From positions 3,206,001 through 3,270,000 of the forward strand of contig NZ_CP133017.1 in NCBI RefSeq assembly GCF_030866765.1: DNA of 64,000 nt, given 5' to 3'. The DNA comes from Paenibacillus silvisoli (GTDB lineage: Bacteria > Bacillota > Bacilli > Paenibacillales > Paenibacillaceae). The translations under genes and the position numbers were made by a program. Under the pieces are notes generated by a model, which worked only from the letters and a program-made list of their open reading frames with translations, was not told the DNA's origin and made no database searches. Of this stretch, positions 35,052 through 42,510 are shown in pieces; position 1 is the first letter of the stretch; each line of letters opens with the position of its first letter.

Positions 35052-35092
35052 CAGAAAGCGGCACAGCTGCCCGATGGAAAGCCTTCTTTTTT
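35043..35092. terminator. rho-independent terminator of the EamA gene (bidirectional)
   Basis: AAGGCTTTCCA (35043-35053) pairs with TGGAAAGCCTT (35075-35085), with a T run to the right and A run to the left. Confidence 0.85.
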
Positions 35093-35100
35093 ACCCGAGA

Positions 35101-36033
35101 TCAGGCAACCTGCTCGGCCTCTGTCTCTACTTTAGCCCGGCGCTGTCGAACCAATTGTCGCAAGCTGTCCCAGTTGACGATGATCGTACCGGCGATGATC
35201 GTGACGACGCCGAGCACCGATAACCATGTAACCGATTCGTTGTAGAACATCACGCCGACGACAAGCGCGATCAGCGGGGAAATGTACAGCCATGTGGACG
35301 GGAAAACCGGATTCGTCTTGGCGACGAGCCAGTAGAACAGGCTGTGCCCGATCATCGAACCGACAACGATTAAATACAGCATGGAGCCGAGCGCTTTCGG
35401 CGCAAGCATGCTGCTCATGTGCAGCGGCTCGGTGCATGCCGAGAGAACGAGCAGAAACGCGCCGCCATAGAGCATTTGCGCAGCGTTCAGCGCAATCGGC
35501 GATGTATGCTGAAAGCGTTGGATGACGCCTTTGGAGTAGAGCGCGCCCGCGCTGTAACAAAATTCGCCGATCAGAATGGCGATGCAGCCGATGATCCACC
35601 AGCCGCTGGCCGATACCGTCAAGCTAGGCAGCAGCAATAATATAACGCCGGCAAAGCCGATGATACAGCCGATGAAGGCCCGCTTATCCGGCAGCTTCCG
35701 CAACGCAACCGTCTGAAGCACCAGAATCATCATCGGACCGGTAGCCGATAAAACGGCCGCAATGCCGGAGCTGACGTATTGCTCCGCCCAATACAGCGTA
35801 GAGAACGTGCCGAAGGTTAGGCAGAAGCCTGTCAGCGGCAATTGCTTGCGGAGCAGGATGGAGAAGCTGGCTTTCTTCTGCCACGCCATCCAAAGCAATA
35901 AAACAAGGCCGGCGATAAAGAAGCGCACGCCAGCAGCGAAGAACGGCGGCGCCGAAGCGTCCACGCCGATCTTAATCGCCAAAAACGTCGTACCGAAGAT
36001 GAGACATACAAGCAAGTAGTTGAAAATGATCAT
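35101..36033 (-). CDS. EamA/DMT family transporter
   Basis: 310 aa with ten predicted helices in two EamA repeats (residues ~5-135 and ~150-285). N-terminus LLVCLIFGTTFLAIKIGVD and SSGIAAVLSATGPMMILVLQ are typical of RhaT/YdcZ-like drug/metabolite exporters. ATG at 36033 has GGGGGAGC 6 nt upstream; an extension to 36129 would run into the regulator promoter. It is transcribed divergently from a MocR-type regulator that is likely to control it. Substrate unknown; it may be an amino acid or PLP-related compound, given the regulator. Confidence 0.87.
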   Translation of the reverse strand: MIIFNYLLVCLIFGTTFLAIKIGVDASAPPFFAAGVRFFIAGLVLLLWMAWQKKASFSILLRKQLPLTGFCLTFGTFSTLYWAEQYVSSGIAAVLSATGPMMILVLQTVALRKLPDKRAFIGCIIGFAGVILLLLPSLTVSASGWWIIGCIAILIGEFCYSAGALYSKGVIQRFQHTSPIALNAAQMLYGGAFLLVLSACTEPLHMSSMLAPKALGSMLYLIVVGSMIGHSLFYWLVAKTNPVFPSTWLYISPLIALVVGVMFYNESVTWLSVLGVVTIIAGTIIVNWDSLRQLVRQRRAKVETEAEQVA

Positions 36034-36072
36034 AGCTGCTCCCCCTTTTGTATGTATCATACTCGCATGCAA

Positions 36073-36100
36073 ATAGAACAGCCGGAGCGCGATAGAACAG
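36073..36100. promoter_or_regulatory. direct-repeat operator between EamA and MocR genes
   Basis: ATAGAACAG occurs exactly twice (36073-36081, 36092-36100), 19 bp apart. It overlaps the likely -35 regions of both divergent genes; candidate -10 boxes are TACAAT (36118-36123, plus) and TATGAT on the minus strand near 36051-36056. MocR proteins usually bind direct repeats. Confidence 0.6.
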
Positions 36101-36155
36101 ATCGGAGGCAAATCGTGTACAATGGACACATGGATATAGGACGGTGAGCCAACAG

Positions 36156-37574
36156 ATGAGATTCAAACAAGTCTATGATTATGTATGGTCGCAAATCGAG
36201 CGCGGGGAACGGAAAGCAGGGGAGAAGCTGCCCTCGATCCGGCAAGTGGCGGCAGAGCTCGGTGTCAATCGGCTGACGGTGTTCAAAGCGTATCAGCACT
36301 TGAAGGATGACGGCAAAGTGGATGTGAAAGAAAAATCGGGCTACTTCGTTGCGAGCGTAAATCAACCGCGGCTCGATAGCGCTTTTCCCGATCCGATCTC
36401 CGCTCCTTCGGCGGTGAGCTGGAAAAACAAATTATCCGATATTCAGCGAATCCCGGCTGTCTATCAATTTTCGCAGGCCATTATCGACCCGAATTTGCTG
36501 CCGAATTTGTTCCTGTCCGATTATGTGAAGCAAGTGTTCGACATCTATCCGAAGCTGATGGGGACGTATGCATCGGCCCAAGGGGATGAAGAGCTTCGCG
36601 AGCATTTGAGCAGGCATATGGTGCGGAAGCATAAGTTTCAGCTGACGGCCAGCGAGCTGCTAATTACGTCCGGCGCGCAGCAAGCGATCGACTTGATCGC
36701 CCGTACGTTCATTCGGCCGATGGATGCCATTCTGGTCGAGAGGCCGACTTACAGCGCGGCGCTGGATGTGTTCCGCGCGTACGGCGCACGCTTTTTTGCG
36801 GTGGACATTACGCCGGAGGGCTACGACTTGGAACATGTCGAACAGGTGATGAAGCAGCATAGGCCGCGATTTTTTTACATGAATCCGACCTTCCACAATC
36901 CGACGGGGTACACGGTTCCGCCTTCTCAGCGCAAGCAGCTTGTCGAGCTCGCGGAAAGGTACCGGTGTCTGCTCATTGAAGACGATGCGTTCAACGACAT
37001 GTATTACGATCAACCGCCGCCGCCGCCGCTGTTTTCGTACGATACGGAAGGCTGGGTCGTTTACATACGCAGCTTTTGCAAATATGTCGCTCCGGGGCTT
37101 CGCATTTGCGCGGTTATGGGCCGCAAGCCGGTTATCGCACCGCTCGTTTCGGCCAAATCGCTGGCGGACAACGGCACGCCGCTCGTCAATCAGAAAATTT
37201 TTCTGCATTACTTCGAGTCCGACCGGATGCAGCAGCATCTGAAAAAACTTCGCATCGCCTTGCAGATCCGGCGCGACATCATGGAGGAAGAGTTGCGCCG
37301 CGCGCCCGGCTGGGAGTGGCTCAGCCTTAAAGGCGGGCTCTATCTGTGGATCAAGCTGCCGGACGGTTTTCCGGTCGTTGCCTATTTCGAGGAAAGTTTG
37401 CGGCAGAACGTATCTTTTATTCCGGGAACAATCTGCGATCCGTTCGATGCGATCGAGGACCGGATCCGGCTTTGCTTCTCGTTGGTCAATGAGAGCCAAA
37501 TGCGCGAAGGCGTGAGGCGGTTGGTGGACATTGCGAACCGAATGCAGCTAGAAAGCAACTTAACGAACCGTTGA
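36156..37574 (+). CDS. MocR/PdxR family transcriptional regulator (GntR HTH-aminotransferase fusion)
   Basis: 472 aa. N-terminal GntR winged helix (residues ~1-70; GEKLPSIRQVAAELGVNRLTVFKAYQHL) joined to a fold-type I aminotransferase domain (~105-460). Visible aminotransferase elements are SGAQQAIDLIAR, NPTFHNPTGYTV, EDDAFNDMYY and the PLP-lysine region YIRSFCKYVAPGLRI. Such proteins use PLP or an external aldimine as effector. ATG at 36156 follows GGTGA by 8 nt; GTG at 36144 is possible. The divergent EamA exporter is the likely target. Confidence 0.9.
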   Translation: MRFKQVYDYVWSQIERGERKAGEKLPSIRQVAAELGVNRLTVFKAYQHLKDDGKVDVKEKSGYFVASVNQPRLDSAFPDPISAPSAVSWKNKLSDIQRIPAVYQFSQAIIDPNLLPNLFLSDYVKQVFDIYPKLMGTYASAQGDEELREHLSRHMVRKHKFQLTASELLITSGAQQAIDLIARTFIRPMDAILVERPTYSAALDVFRAYGARFFAVDITPEGYDLEHVEQVMKQHRPRFFYMNPTFHNPTGYTVPPSQRKQLVELAERYRCLLIEDDAFNDMYYDQPPPPPLFSYDTEGWVVYIRSFCKYVAPGLRICAVMGRKPVIAPLVSAKSLADNGTPLVNQKIFLHYFESDRMQQHLKKLRIALQIRRDIMEEELRRAPGWEWLSLKGGLYLWIKLPDGFPVVAYFEESLRQNVSFIPGTICDPFDAIEDRIRLCFSLVNESQMREGVRRLVDIANRMQLESNLTNR

Positions 37575-37614
37575 CTCGTCTAGATGGATAAATAGAAGAG
37601 AGGCGGGGGGACGT

Positions 37615-38430
37615 ATGAAACGAATGATCTGCAGCTTTGCGGCGCTGATCGTGTTTGCTGCTCTGATGATCGGATGCGGAGTGAAGAAGGAAGTCGGTGA
37701 AGAAGATAACCGTACGTTGAAAAATGCGGGGAGTACACCGGTAGTGGCGACCGAGCCTAATTTGTCCGGATTCGGAACGGTCAATGCGGTTTCGGAGCCT
37801 GGCGGCGTTCGCGGCTTCCTGAATGATCAGCATATTTTACATGGCGATATTTATTTGAAAGACGATAAAGTGTTTATCAATATCGTCGGGCTGAACGATA
37901 ACGTTCGAAAGCTGCTTGCGGAGCAGTATGCTCCGGATTCTTACCAGCTAGTCAATGTGTCGCATTCGATCGAAGAACTGGAAGAAGCGCAGAAGAAACT
38001 GAGCGAAAGCGATCTTTACCGGACACAAAACCTGTACGGCTCGGGAATTGACGTGATCAAGAACAAAATCGTAATTACGATGCCTTCGGCAAGCGAAGCG
38101 GAAGCGAAACCGGTCATCGGAAAGCTGATCGACCCGGACTTGATCAGCTACGACATCCAGGCGATAAGCGAAAAACCGGAGTACGAAGGAACGATCGTCA
38201 GTATCGATACTACGAATCATCACATTCTTATTTTGGAAGATGGACAGGAAGAGCCGAGCATTTATTTTGGCTTTAACGAGCATTCGGAAATCGTGGATGC
38301 GCAAGGTTCGCCGATCGCTTTTGACGATTTGATGGAGCAACAGAAGGTCCGCGTCTGGTCGGCAGGCATGATTAATGAATCGTTTCCCGCTCAAGGCACG
38401 GCGCGAAGACTGGAGCTCGCTGAAGGCTGA
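37615..38430 (+). CDS. DUF3221-type lipoprotein (YobA-like)
   Basis: 271 aa. Signal peptide with lipobox ALMIGC (cysteine near residue 21). The middle part (~55-180) is rich in charged helices (SIEELEEAQKKLSESDLY). The C-terminal ~75 residues match the DUF3221 pattern: EGTIVSIDTTNHHILILEDG, then QQKVRVWSAGMINESFPAQG, a small beta-barrel. It is probably anchored to the outer membrane face. The function is unknown. The start ATG has AGGCGGGGGG upstream. Confidence 0.78.
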   Translation: MKRMICSFAALIVFAALMIGCGVKKEVGEEDNRTLKNAGSTPVVATEPNLSGFGTVNAVSEPGGVRGFLNDQHILHGDIYLKDDKVFINIVGLNDNVRKLLAEQYAPDSYQLVNVSHSIEELEEAQKKLSESDLYRTQNLYGSGIDVIKNKIVITMPSASEAEAKPVIGKLIDPDLISYDIQAISEKPEYEGTIVSIDTTNHHILILEDGQEEPSIYFGFNEHSEIVDAQGSPIAFDDLMEQQKVRVWSAGMINESFPAQGTARRLELAEG

Positions 38431-38641
38431 TAGATGCAACGCTTTAAAAAAGCCGCAATTTCTGCGACTCTTTTTTCATTCAAATCAAAAGGTTGACTTG
38501 CAGGACAATGGAAGCGTTGTAGAGAACTTTAAATGCGAGCTGGAAAGTCAGGGGATTCATAAGCGGAAGCCCCTATTAATGGAAGAGATTCGCATAAATG
38601 ATGCTAGAATACGACTAGACTAGCTTAAGGAGGAACTATTC

Positions 38642-38998
38642 ATGATTGCAGCCATAATGGTCGGATTCGTAGCCTTGGAGCATGTATACATTCTTGTGCT
38701 GGAGATGTTTCTATGGTCGACACCTCGCGGTATGAAAGCGTTCGGCATGACGAAGGAAGAGGCAGCTGCCACCAAAACGCTTGCCGCGAACCAAGGCTTA
38801 TATAACGGATTTCTGGCAGCCGGCTTGGTGTGGGGAATCGTGCATCCGAACGGGCAAACGGGAGAATCGATCGAGCTCTTTTTCTTGATTTGCGTTCTCG
38901 TTGCGGCCCTGTATGGAGGAGCGACGGCGAAGCGTTCCATATGGTTGGTTCAAGGGTTGCCTGCCTTAATCGCACTCGTGCTCGTATTGGTGCTGTAG
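38642..38998 (+). CDS. DUF1304 family membrane protein
   Basis: 118 aa with four predicted helices. ALEHVYILVLEMFLW and FGMTKEEAAATKTLAANQGLYNG are the hallmark of DUF1304, small inner-membrane proteins of unknown role. ATG follows AAGGAGG. The DinB-like gene starts 16 bp downstream, so the two may form an operon. Confidence 0.88.
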   Translation: MIAAIMVGFVALEHVYILVLEMFLWSTPRGMKAFGMTKEEAAATKTLAANQGLYNGFLAAGLVWGIVHPNGQTGESIELFFLICVLVAALYGGATAKRSIWLVQGLPALIALVLVLVL

Positions 38999-39014
38999 CA
39001 GATATTGGGAGGGG

Positions 39015-39530
39015 ATGAGGATATTGAGCGATTATTTGGCTGTCATCGAGCTTTACAAGCGAGGTCTGGACGGATATTCGGTCGAACAGCTGCGATTTAA
39101 ATGCAGTGAAAACGTATGGTCGGTCGGGCAAATGTATGTTCACGTGATCGAAGTGGCGAAAGAGTACATCGGGCATATTGAAACATGTTCCATGGCAACG
39201 CAAGAGGAACCTCAAGGCAAGACGGAGGACGGGACGAAGGCGTTGGCCGAAAAAGAATGGCCCAATATTCGCGTGAAGCTCGATGAACCGCCTAACGCGA
39301 CAAGAAACCCCGAAAGCAAGGATGAGCTCATAATCGGTTTGGAACAGGTGCAAGCGCAGTTGGCATATTGGGCCGGTTGCGTTGACGAGGCGAATCCGGC
39401 TTGCAAGGTGCGCCATGGCTGGTTTGGCTGGCTCAACGCGCGGGAATGGTTCGAGATGATCGGCATGCACAGCAGGCATCATTTACGTCAGAAGGCGATG
39501 CTGGATGAGAAACTGACGGAGTCAGGCTAG
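39015..39530 (+). CDS. DinB family protein
   Basis: 171 aa. Four-helix bundle of the DinB/YfiT type: a first-helix His in VGQMYVHVIEVAKEY and a C-terminal HSRHHLRQKAM supply the three histidines that usually bind a divalent metal. Family members include bacillithiol-dependent thiol transferases (YfiT, BstA) and damage-inducible proteins. ATG at 39015 has GGGAGGGG directly upstream; TTG at 39024 is an alternative. The reaction is unknown. Confidence 0.82.
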   Translation: MRILSDYLAVIELYKRGLDGYSVEQLRFKCSENVWSVGQMYVHVIEVAKEYIGHIETCSMATQEEPQGKTEDGTKALAEKEWPNIRVKLDEPPNATRNPESKDELIIGLEQVQAQLAYWAGCVDEANPACKVRHGWFGWLNAREWFEMIGMHSRHHLRQKAMLDEKLTESG

Positions 39531-39606
39531 CCGATAAATTGATCTGACCGAAACTCTGGGATAGAATAGAGGGATCATGTCATTTTACGCTTAAGGAGAT
39601 CGAATC

Positions 39607-40086
39607 ATGTTTCAAAAAACGGCATATGCCGCATCGCGCGAGCAAAATTACGACCTTGTCATCAGCCAGCTGGACGCACTCCTACACGGGGAAACGGACG
39701 AGATCGCCAACCTTTCCAATGCTTCGGCGCTGCTGAATCAATTTTTAGACCGAATCAACTGGGTCGGCTTTTATTTGTATAAAGACGGCGAGCTCGTCCT
39801 CGGGCCGTTTCAAGGCTTGCCGGCTTGCGTACGCATTCCGCTTTCGCGCGGCGTTTGCGGCAAAGCGGCCAGCTTGAAAGAAACCGTTCGCGTGGAGAAC
39901 GTGCACGAATTCCCGGGCCATATCGCGTGCGACGCCGCTTCGCAGTCCGAGATCGTCATTCCGATGGTAAAGGACGGCCAGCTGCTGGGCGTGCTCGATA
40001 TCGATAGTCCGGAGCTGAATCGCTTCGACGAAGTGGATCAGGCTTACCTAGAGAAGTTCGTCGCTCAGCTCTGTGTTCACCTGTAA
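39607..40086 (+). CDS. msrC: free methionine-(R)-sulfoxide reductase (GAF domain)
   Basis: 159 aa, a single GAF domain of the fRMsr type. The three redox cysteines are visible: LPACVRIPLSRGVCGKAA and HIACDAASQSEI. NWVGFYLYKDGELVLGPFQG is the family signature. It reduces free Met-R-sulfoxide, using thioredoxin-type reductants, and protects against oxidation. ATG follows AAGGAGATCGA. A GNAT gene follows after 5 bp. Confidence 0.92.
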   Translation: MFQKTAYAASREQNYDLVISQLDALLHGETDEIANLSNASALLNQFLDRINWVGFYLYKDGELVLGPFQGLPACVRIPLSRGVCGKAASLKETVRVENVHEFPGHIACDAASQSEIVIPMVKDGQLLGVLDIDSPELNRFDEVDQAYLEKFVAQLCVHL

Positions 40087-40091
40087 TCGAA

Positions 40092-40646
40092 ATGGAATAT
40101 AACGTCACAAAGGTATGGGATGAAGCGTTATGGTTGAAGGCGGAGGTCGTCTATCAAGAAGCTTTTCCAGGTCATAAAGGGAAGAAGCGTTCGATCATTC
40201 GCGGCATGTTCGAGCGAAAGCTCAGCGCGCTTCATACTTGGACGGAAGCCGGTGAAATAGCTGCCATGGCGCTCACCTCGACCGATCGTCACGCGCAGGC
40301 TGTCATTATTGATCACCTAGCTGTTTCAGCAAGCAGAAGAGAGCGGGGTATCGGCCTTCGCTGTGTCGAAGCCATCCGTGAATGGGCGGAAACGACGGAA
40401 GCTTGCCGATCGATCATTATTGAAGCTGAAGCGGACCCGACAGAGGAGAATGCCGATCGCATCCGATTTTGGCTGAAAGCAGGCTTCCTTCAAACGGAAT
40501 ATGTTCACCATTATATATGGGTACCCGAAACGTATGTGGCGATGTATGTGCCGATTGCCCCCGCGTTCCAGCCAAGCGATAACGGCAAATCGCTGTTCAA
40601 AGTGATTACCAAATATCACGAGAAGGCTTATCGGGGTCAGGATTGA
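40092..40646 (+). CDS. GNAT family N-acetyltransferase
   Basis: 184 aa. The acetyl-CoA site is IIDHLAVSASRRERGIGLRCVEAI (V-x-x-x-x-R/Q-x-x-G), followed by EAEADPTEENADRIRFWLKAGF. It is likely co-transcribed with the sulfoxide reductase gene, 5 bp upstream. The substrate is not predictable. Confidence 0.85.
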   Translation: MEYNVTKVWDEALWLKAEVVYQEAFPGHKGKKRSIIRGMFERKLSALHTWTEAGEIAAMALTSTDRHAQAVIIDHLAVSASRRERGIGLRCVEAIREWAETTEACRSIIIEAEADPTEENADRIRFWLKAGFLQTEYVHHYIWVPETYVAMYVPIAPAFQPSDNGKSLFKVITKYHEKAYRGQD

Positions 40647-40700
40647 CGATGAAATGAAGTCCGGAGCAAGCGCGGGCTTTATTTTTTTTCGTTTTTTATA

Positions 40701-40738
40701 AATATTCCTTTACAGGAATATTCCCTATGGTGTATATT
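40701..40738 (+). promoter_or_regulatory. promoter with inverted-repeat operator for the ArsR-AHSA1 operon
   Basis: AATATTCC (40701-40708) and GGAATATT (40715-40722) flank the -35 TTTACA (40709-40714). An 18-bp spacer leads to -10 TATATT (40733-40738). A repressor bound here would mask the -35. Confidence 0.7.
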
Positions 40739-40819
40739 TAGATCAAGGCAAAGAGATACTTAGTGATGAAGGAGCTGGGGATATACCAAGAAACCATCAC
40801 GTAATTGAGGTGAATGAAC

Positions 40820-41176
40820 ATGTCAGGAACTACTCCCGGCATGGATGTGACGACATTGAGCGCTTTAGCCGAACCGAACCGGATGAGAATCGTCGAGCTG
40901 CTGCGCGACGGACCGCTGACCGTTGGGGAAATCGCGGATCGGCTGGGGCTGCGGCAGCCGCAAGCATCGAAGCATTTGAAGGTGCTGACGGACAACGGGA
41001 TTTTGGAAGTGACCGCTGACGCTAATCGAAGAATTTATAAGCTCCGATCGGAGCCGTTCCAGTCGCTCAATTCATGGCTTCAGACGTTTAAACGCGTTAT
41101 GGAAGAGAGATTCGACAACTTGGATGCCTACTTGCGCGAATTGCAAAAGAAGGAAAATTCGAACGATAACCCATAA
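40820..41176 (+). CDS. ArsR-family winged-helix regulator
   Basis: 118 aa. LSALAEPNRMRIVELLRDGPLT and EIADRLGLRQPQASKHLKVLTDNGIL form a standard ArsR HTH; there are no cysteines, so it is not a thiol metal sensor of the ArsR/CadC kind. This subtype is regularly paired with AHSA1/SRPBCC genes, as here. ATG at 40820 is 7 nt after GAGGTG; ATG at 40814 is too close. The inverted repeat around the -35 (40701-40722) is the likely operator, implying autorepression. Confidence 0.88.
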   Translation: MSGTTPGMDVTTLSALAEPNRMRIVELLRDGPLTVGEIADRLGLRQPQASKHLKVLTDNGILEVTADANRRIYKLRSEPFQSLNSWLQTFKRVMEERFDNLDAYLRELQKKENSNDNP

Positions 41177-41190
41177 GGAGGAATTTTACA

Positions 41191-41709
41191 ATGTCTAACA
41201 ATGCAACGGTTTCGAGAGTGGAGAACGAAAATGTTTTGGTGCTGGAGCGTATTTTCGAAGCGCCGCGCGAGCTCGTGTTTAAAGTGTTTTCCGAGGCGGA
41301 GCATCTGAAGCACTGGTGGGGACCGCGGGGCTGGGAAGTGCCGGTTTGCAAAGTCGATTTCCAGCCAGGCGGCGTATGGCACTATTGCATGAAATGCATG
41401 GATAAGAACCAAGGCGATTTCTACGGCATGGAATCGTGGGGCAAAGGCATTTATCAGGAAATCGTCGCTCCGGAAAAAATCGTCTACATCGATTACTTCT
41501 CGGACGCCGAAGGCAATGTCGATCAGAACTTGCCTTCGACCGAAGTTACGCTGGAATTCGTCGATCTGGGCAACGGCACAACGAAGCTGGTAAACCGTGC
41601 TGTCTACGTATCCGCGGAAGCGCTCAAAACCGTCATCGATATGGGCATGCTGCAAGGCGTCTCGGAAACATGGGATCGTTTGGAAGAGCATCTGAACGCT
41701 GTAAAATAA
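41191..41709 (+). CDS. SRPBCC (AHSA1/START-like) domain protein
   Basis: 172 aa. LERIFEAPRELVFKVFSEAEHLKHWWGPRGW is the hallmark start of AHSA1-type SRPBCC proteins, followed by GVWHYCMKCM and the C-terminal helix MGMLQGVSETWDRLEEHL. The fold has a deep pocket for hydrophobic ligands. It is 14 bp after the ArsR gene and has AAGGAGG before ATG; a hairpin at 41723-41748 ends the operon. The ligand is unknown. Confidence 0.88.
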   Translation: MSNNATVSRVENENVLVLERIFEAPRELVFKVFSEAEHLKHWWGPRGWEVPVCKVDFQPGGVWHYCMKCMDKNQGDFYGMESWGKGIYQEIVAPEKIVYIDYFSDAEGNVDQNLPSTEVTLEFVDLGNGTTKLVNRAVYVSAEALKTVIDMGMLQGVSETWDRLEEHLNAVK

Positions 41710-41722
41710 GGACTTGGAAACA

Positions 41723-41756
41723 AACGCCGGACGCAAGGTCCGGCGTTTGTTTTTTG
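41723..41756 (+). terminator. rho-independent terminator
   Basis: AACGCCGGAC, GCAAG loop, GTCCGGCGTT, then TGTTTTTTG. Confidence 0.9.
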
Positions 41757-41786
41757 TTGACAGACGTCTGGCATGTATTTTATGAT
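41757..41786 (+). promoter_or_regulatory. sigma-A promoter of the ArsR-rhodanese/MFS operon
   Basis: TTGACA (41757-41762), 18-bp spacer, TATGAT (41781-41786). Directly downstream, TGATT-CAACT-AATCA and TTGAATAG elements (41783-41817) look like operator half-sites. Confidence 0.7.
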
Positions 41787-41829
41787 TCAACTAATCAATA
41801 AAACACTTGAATAGTTGAGGTGCCGAAAC

Positions 41830-42507
41830 ATGATGATAGACCGTAACTGGAGGGACCAGTTATATAACGAGTTCGCCCGTATCGGCAAATGCTTATCCAG
41901 CCCCAAGAGGCTGGAGTTGCTTGATCTTCTTTCTCAAGGGCCGAAGTCGGTCGAGCAGTTGGGTAAGATGACCGGTATGAGCGTTGCGAACGTATCGCAG
42001 CACTTGCAGACCCTCCATGAATCGAAGCTAGTCCGGTACAACAAGAGAGGGAACTTTGTCATTTATGAGTTAGCCGATCCTACGGTTGGTGAATTTATGG
42101 TGTCGATGCATCGGCTCGGCGAGAAAAGGCTCGTGGAGATCCAGCAGATGAAATCCGACATTTTGCAAGCTCACGCCAGCATGGAGGCCATTACCCTGGA
42201 TGAATTAAGGGAACGAATGGAAAACGGCGAAGTGCTGTTGATCGACGTAAGGCCTTCGGATGAATATGCCGCAGGACATATTCCCGGGGCGATATCCATC
42301 CCTATCGAAGAGCTGGATAACCATCTTGATGCGCTGCCGATGGGCAAGGAAATTGTCGCCTATTGCAGAGGCCCGTATTGTCTCATGTCTGCACAGGCCG
42401 TAGAACGGATGAACCGGCACGGCATTCGGGCATCCCGATTAGAAGAGGGAGTTTATGAATGGAAGCATTACGTATCACATGCGACTGTCAGAAGCGAGGT
42501 GCTCTAA
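41830..42507 (+). CDS. ArsR-family regulator fused to a rhodanese domain
   Basis: 225 aa. Residues ~1-100 are an ArsR winged helix (LSSPKRLELLDLLSQGPKS, MSVANVSQHLQTLHES). Residues ~120-215 are a rhodanese domain (VLLIDVRPSDEYAAGHIPGAISIP) with the active loop CRGPYC, i.e. catalytic Cys in the 6-residue loop. Such fusions may sense sulfane sulfur or reactive species through the loop cysteines. ATG at 41830 is 7 nt after GAGGTG. An MFS exporter follows after 3 bp and is the probable target. Confidence 0.9.
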   Translation: MMIDRNWRDQLYNEFARIGKCLSSPKRLELLDLLSQGPKSVEQLGKMTGMSVANVSQHLQTLHESKLVRYNKRGNFVIYELADPTVGEFMVSMHRLGEKRLVEIQQMKSDILQAHASMEAITLDELRERMENGEVLLIDVRPSDEYAAGHIPGAISIPIEELDNHLDALPMGKEIVAYCRGPYCLMSAQAVERMNRHGIRASRLEEGVYEWKHYVSHATVRSEVL

Positions 42508-42510
42508 ACA

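Larger units (their letters stand above)
34745..35100. other. 356-bp gene-free region with palindrome, tandem repeat and terminator
   Basis: AT-rich compared with its neighbours. It holds a perfect 22-bp palindrome (34788-34809), two 104-bp repeat units (34844-35051) and a terminator (35043-35092). No ORF here is convincing. Confidence 0.7.

Noticed and set aside
38444..38475. Terminator after the DUF3221 lipoprotein
   Set aside because: AGCCGCA and TGCGACT pair with a mismatch and the stem is weak; possible but not strong enough to list.
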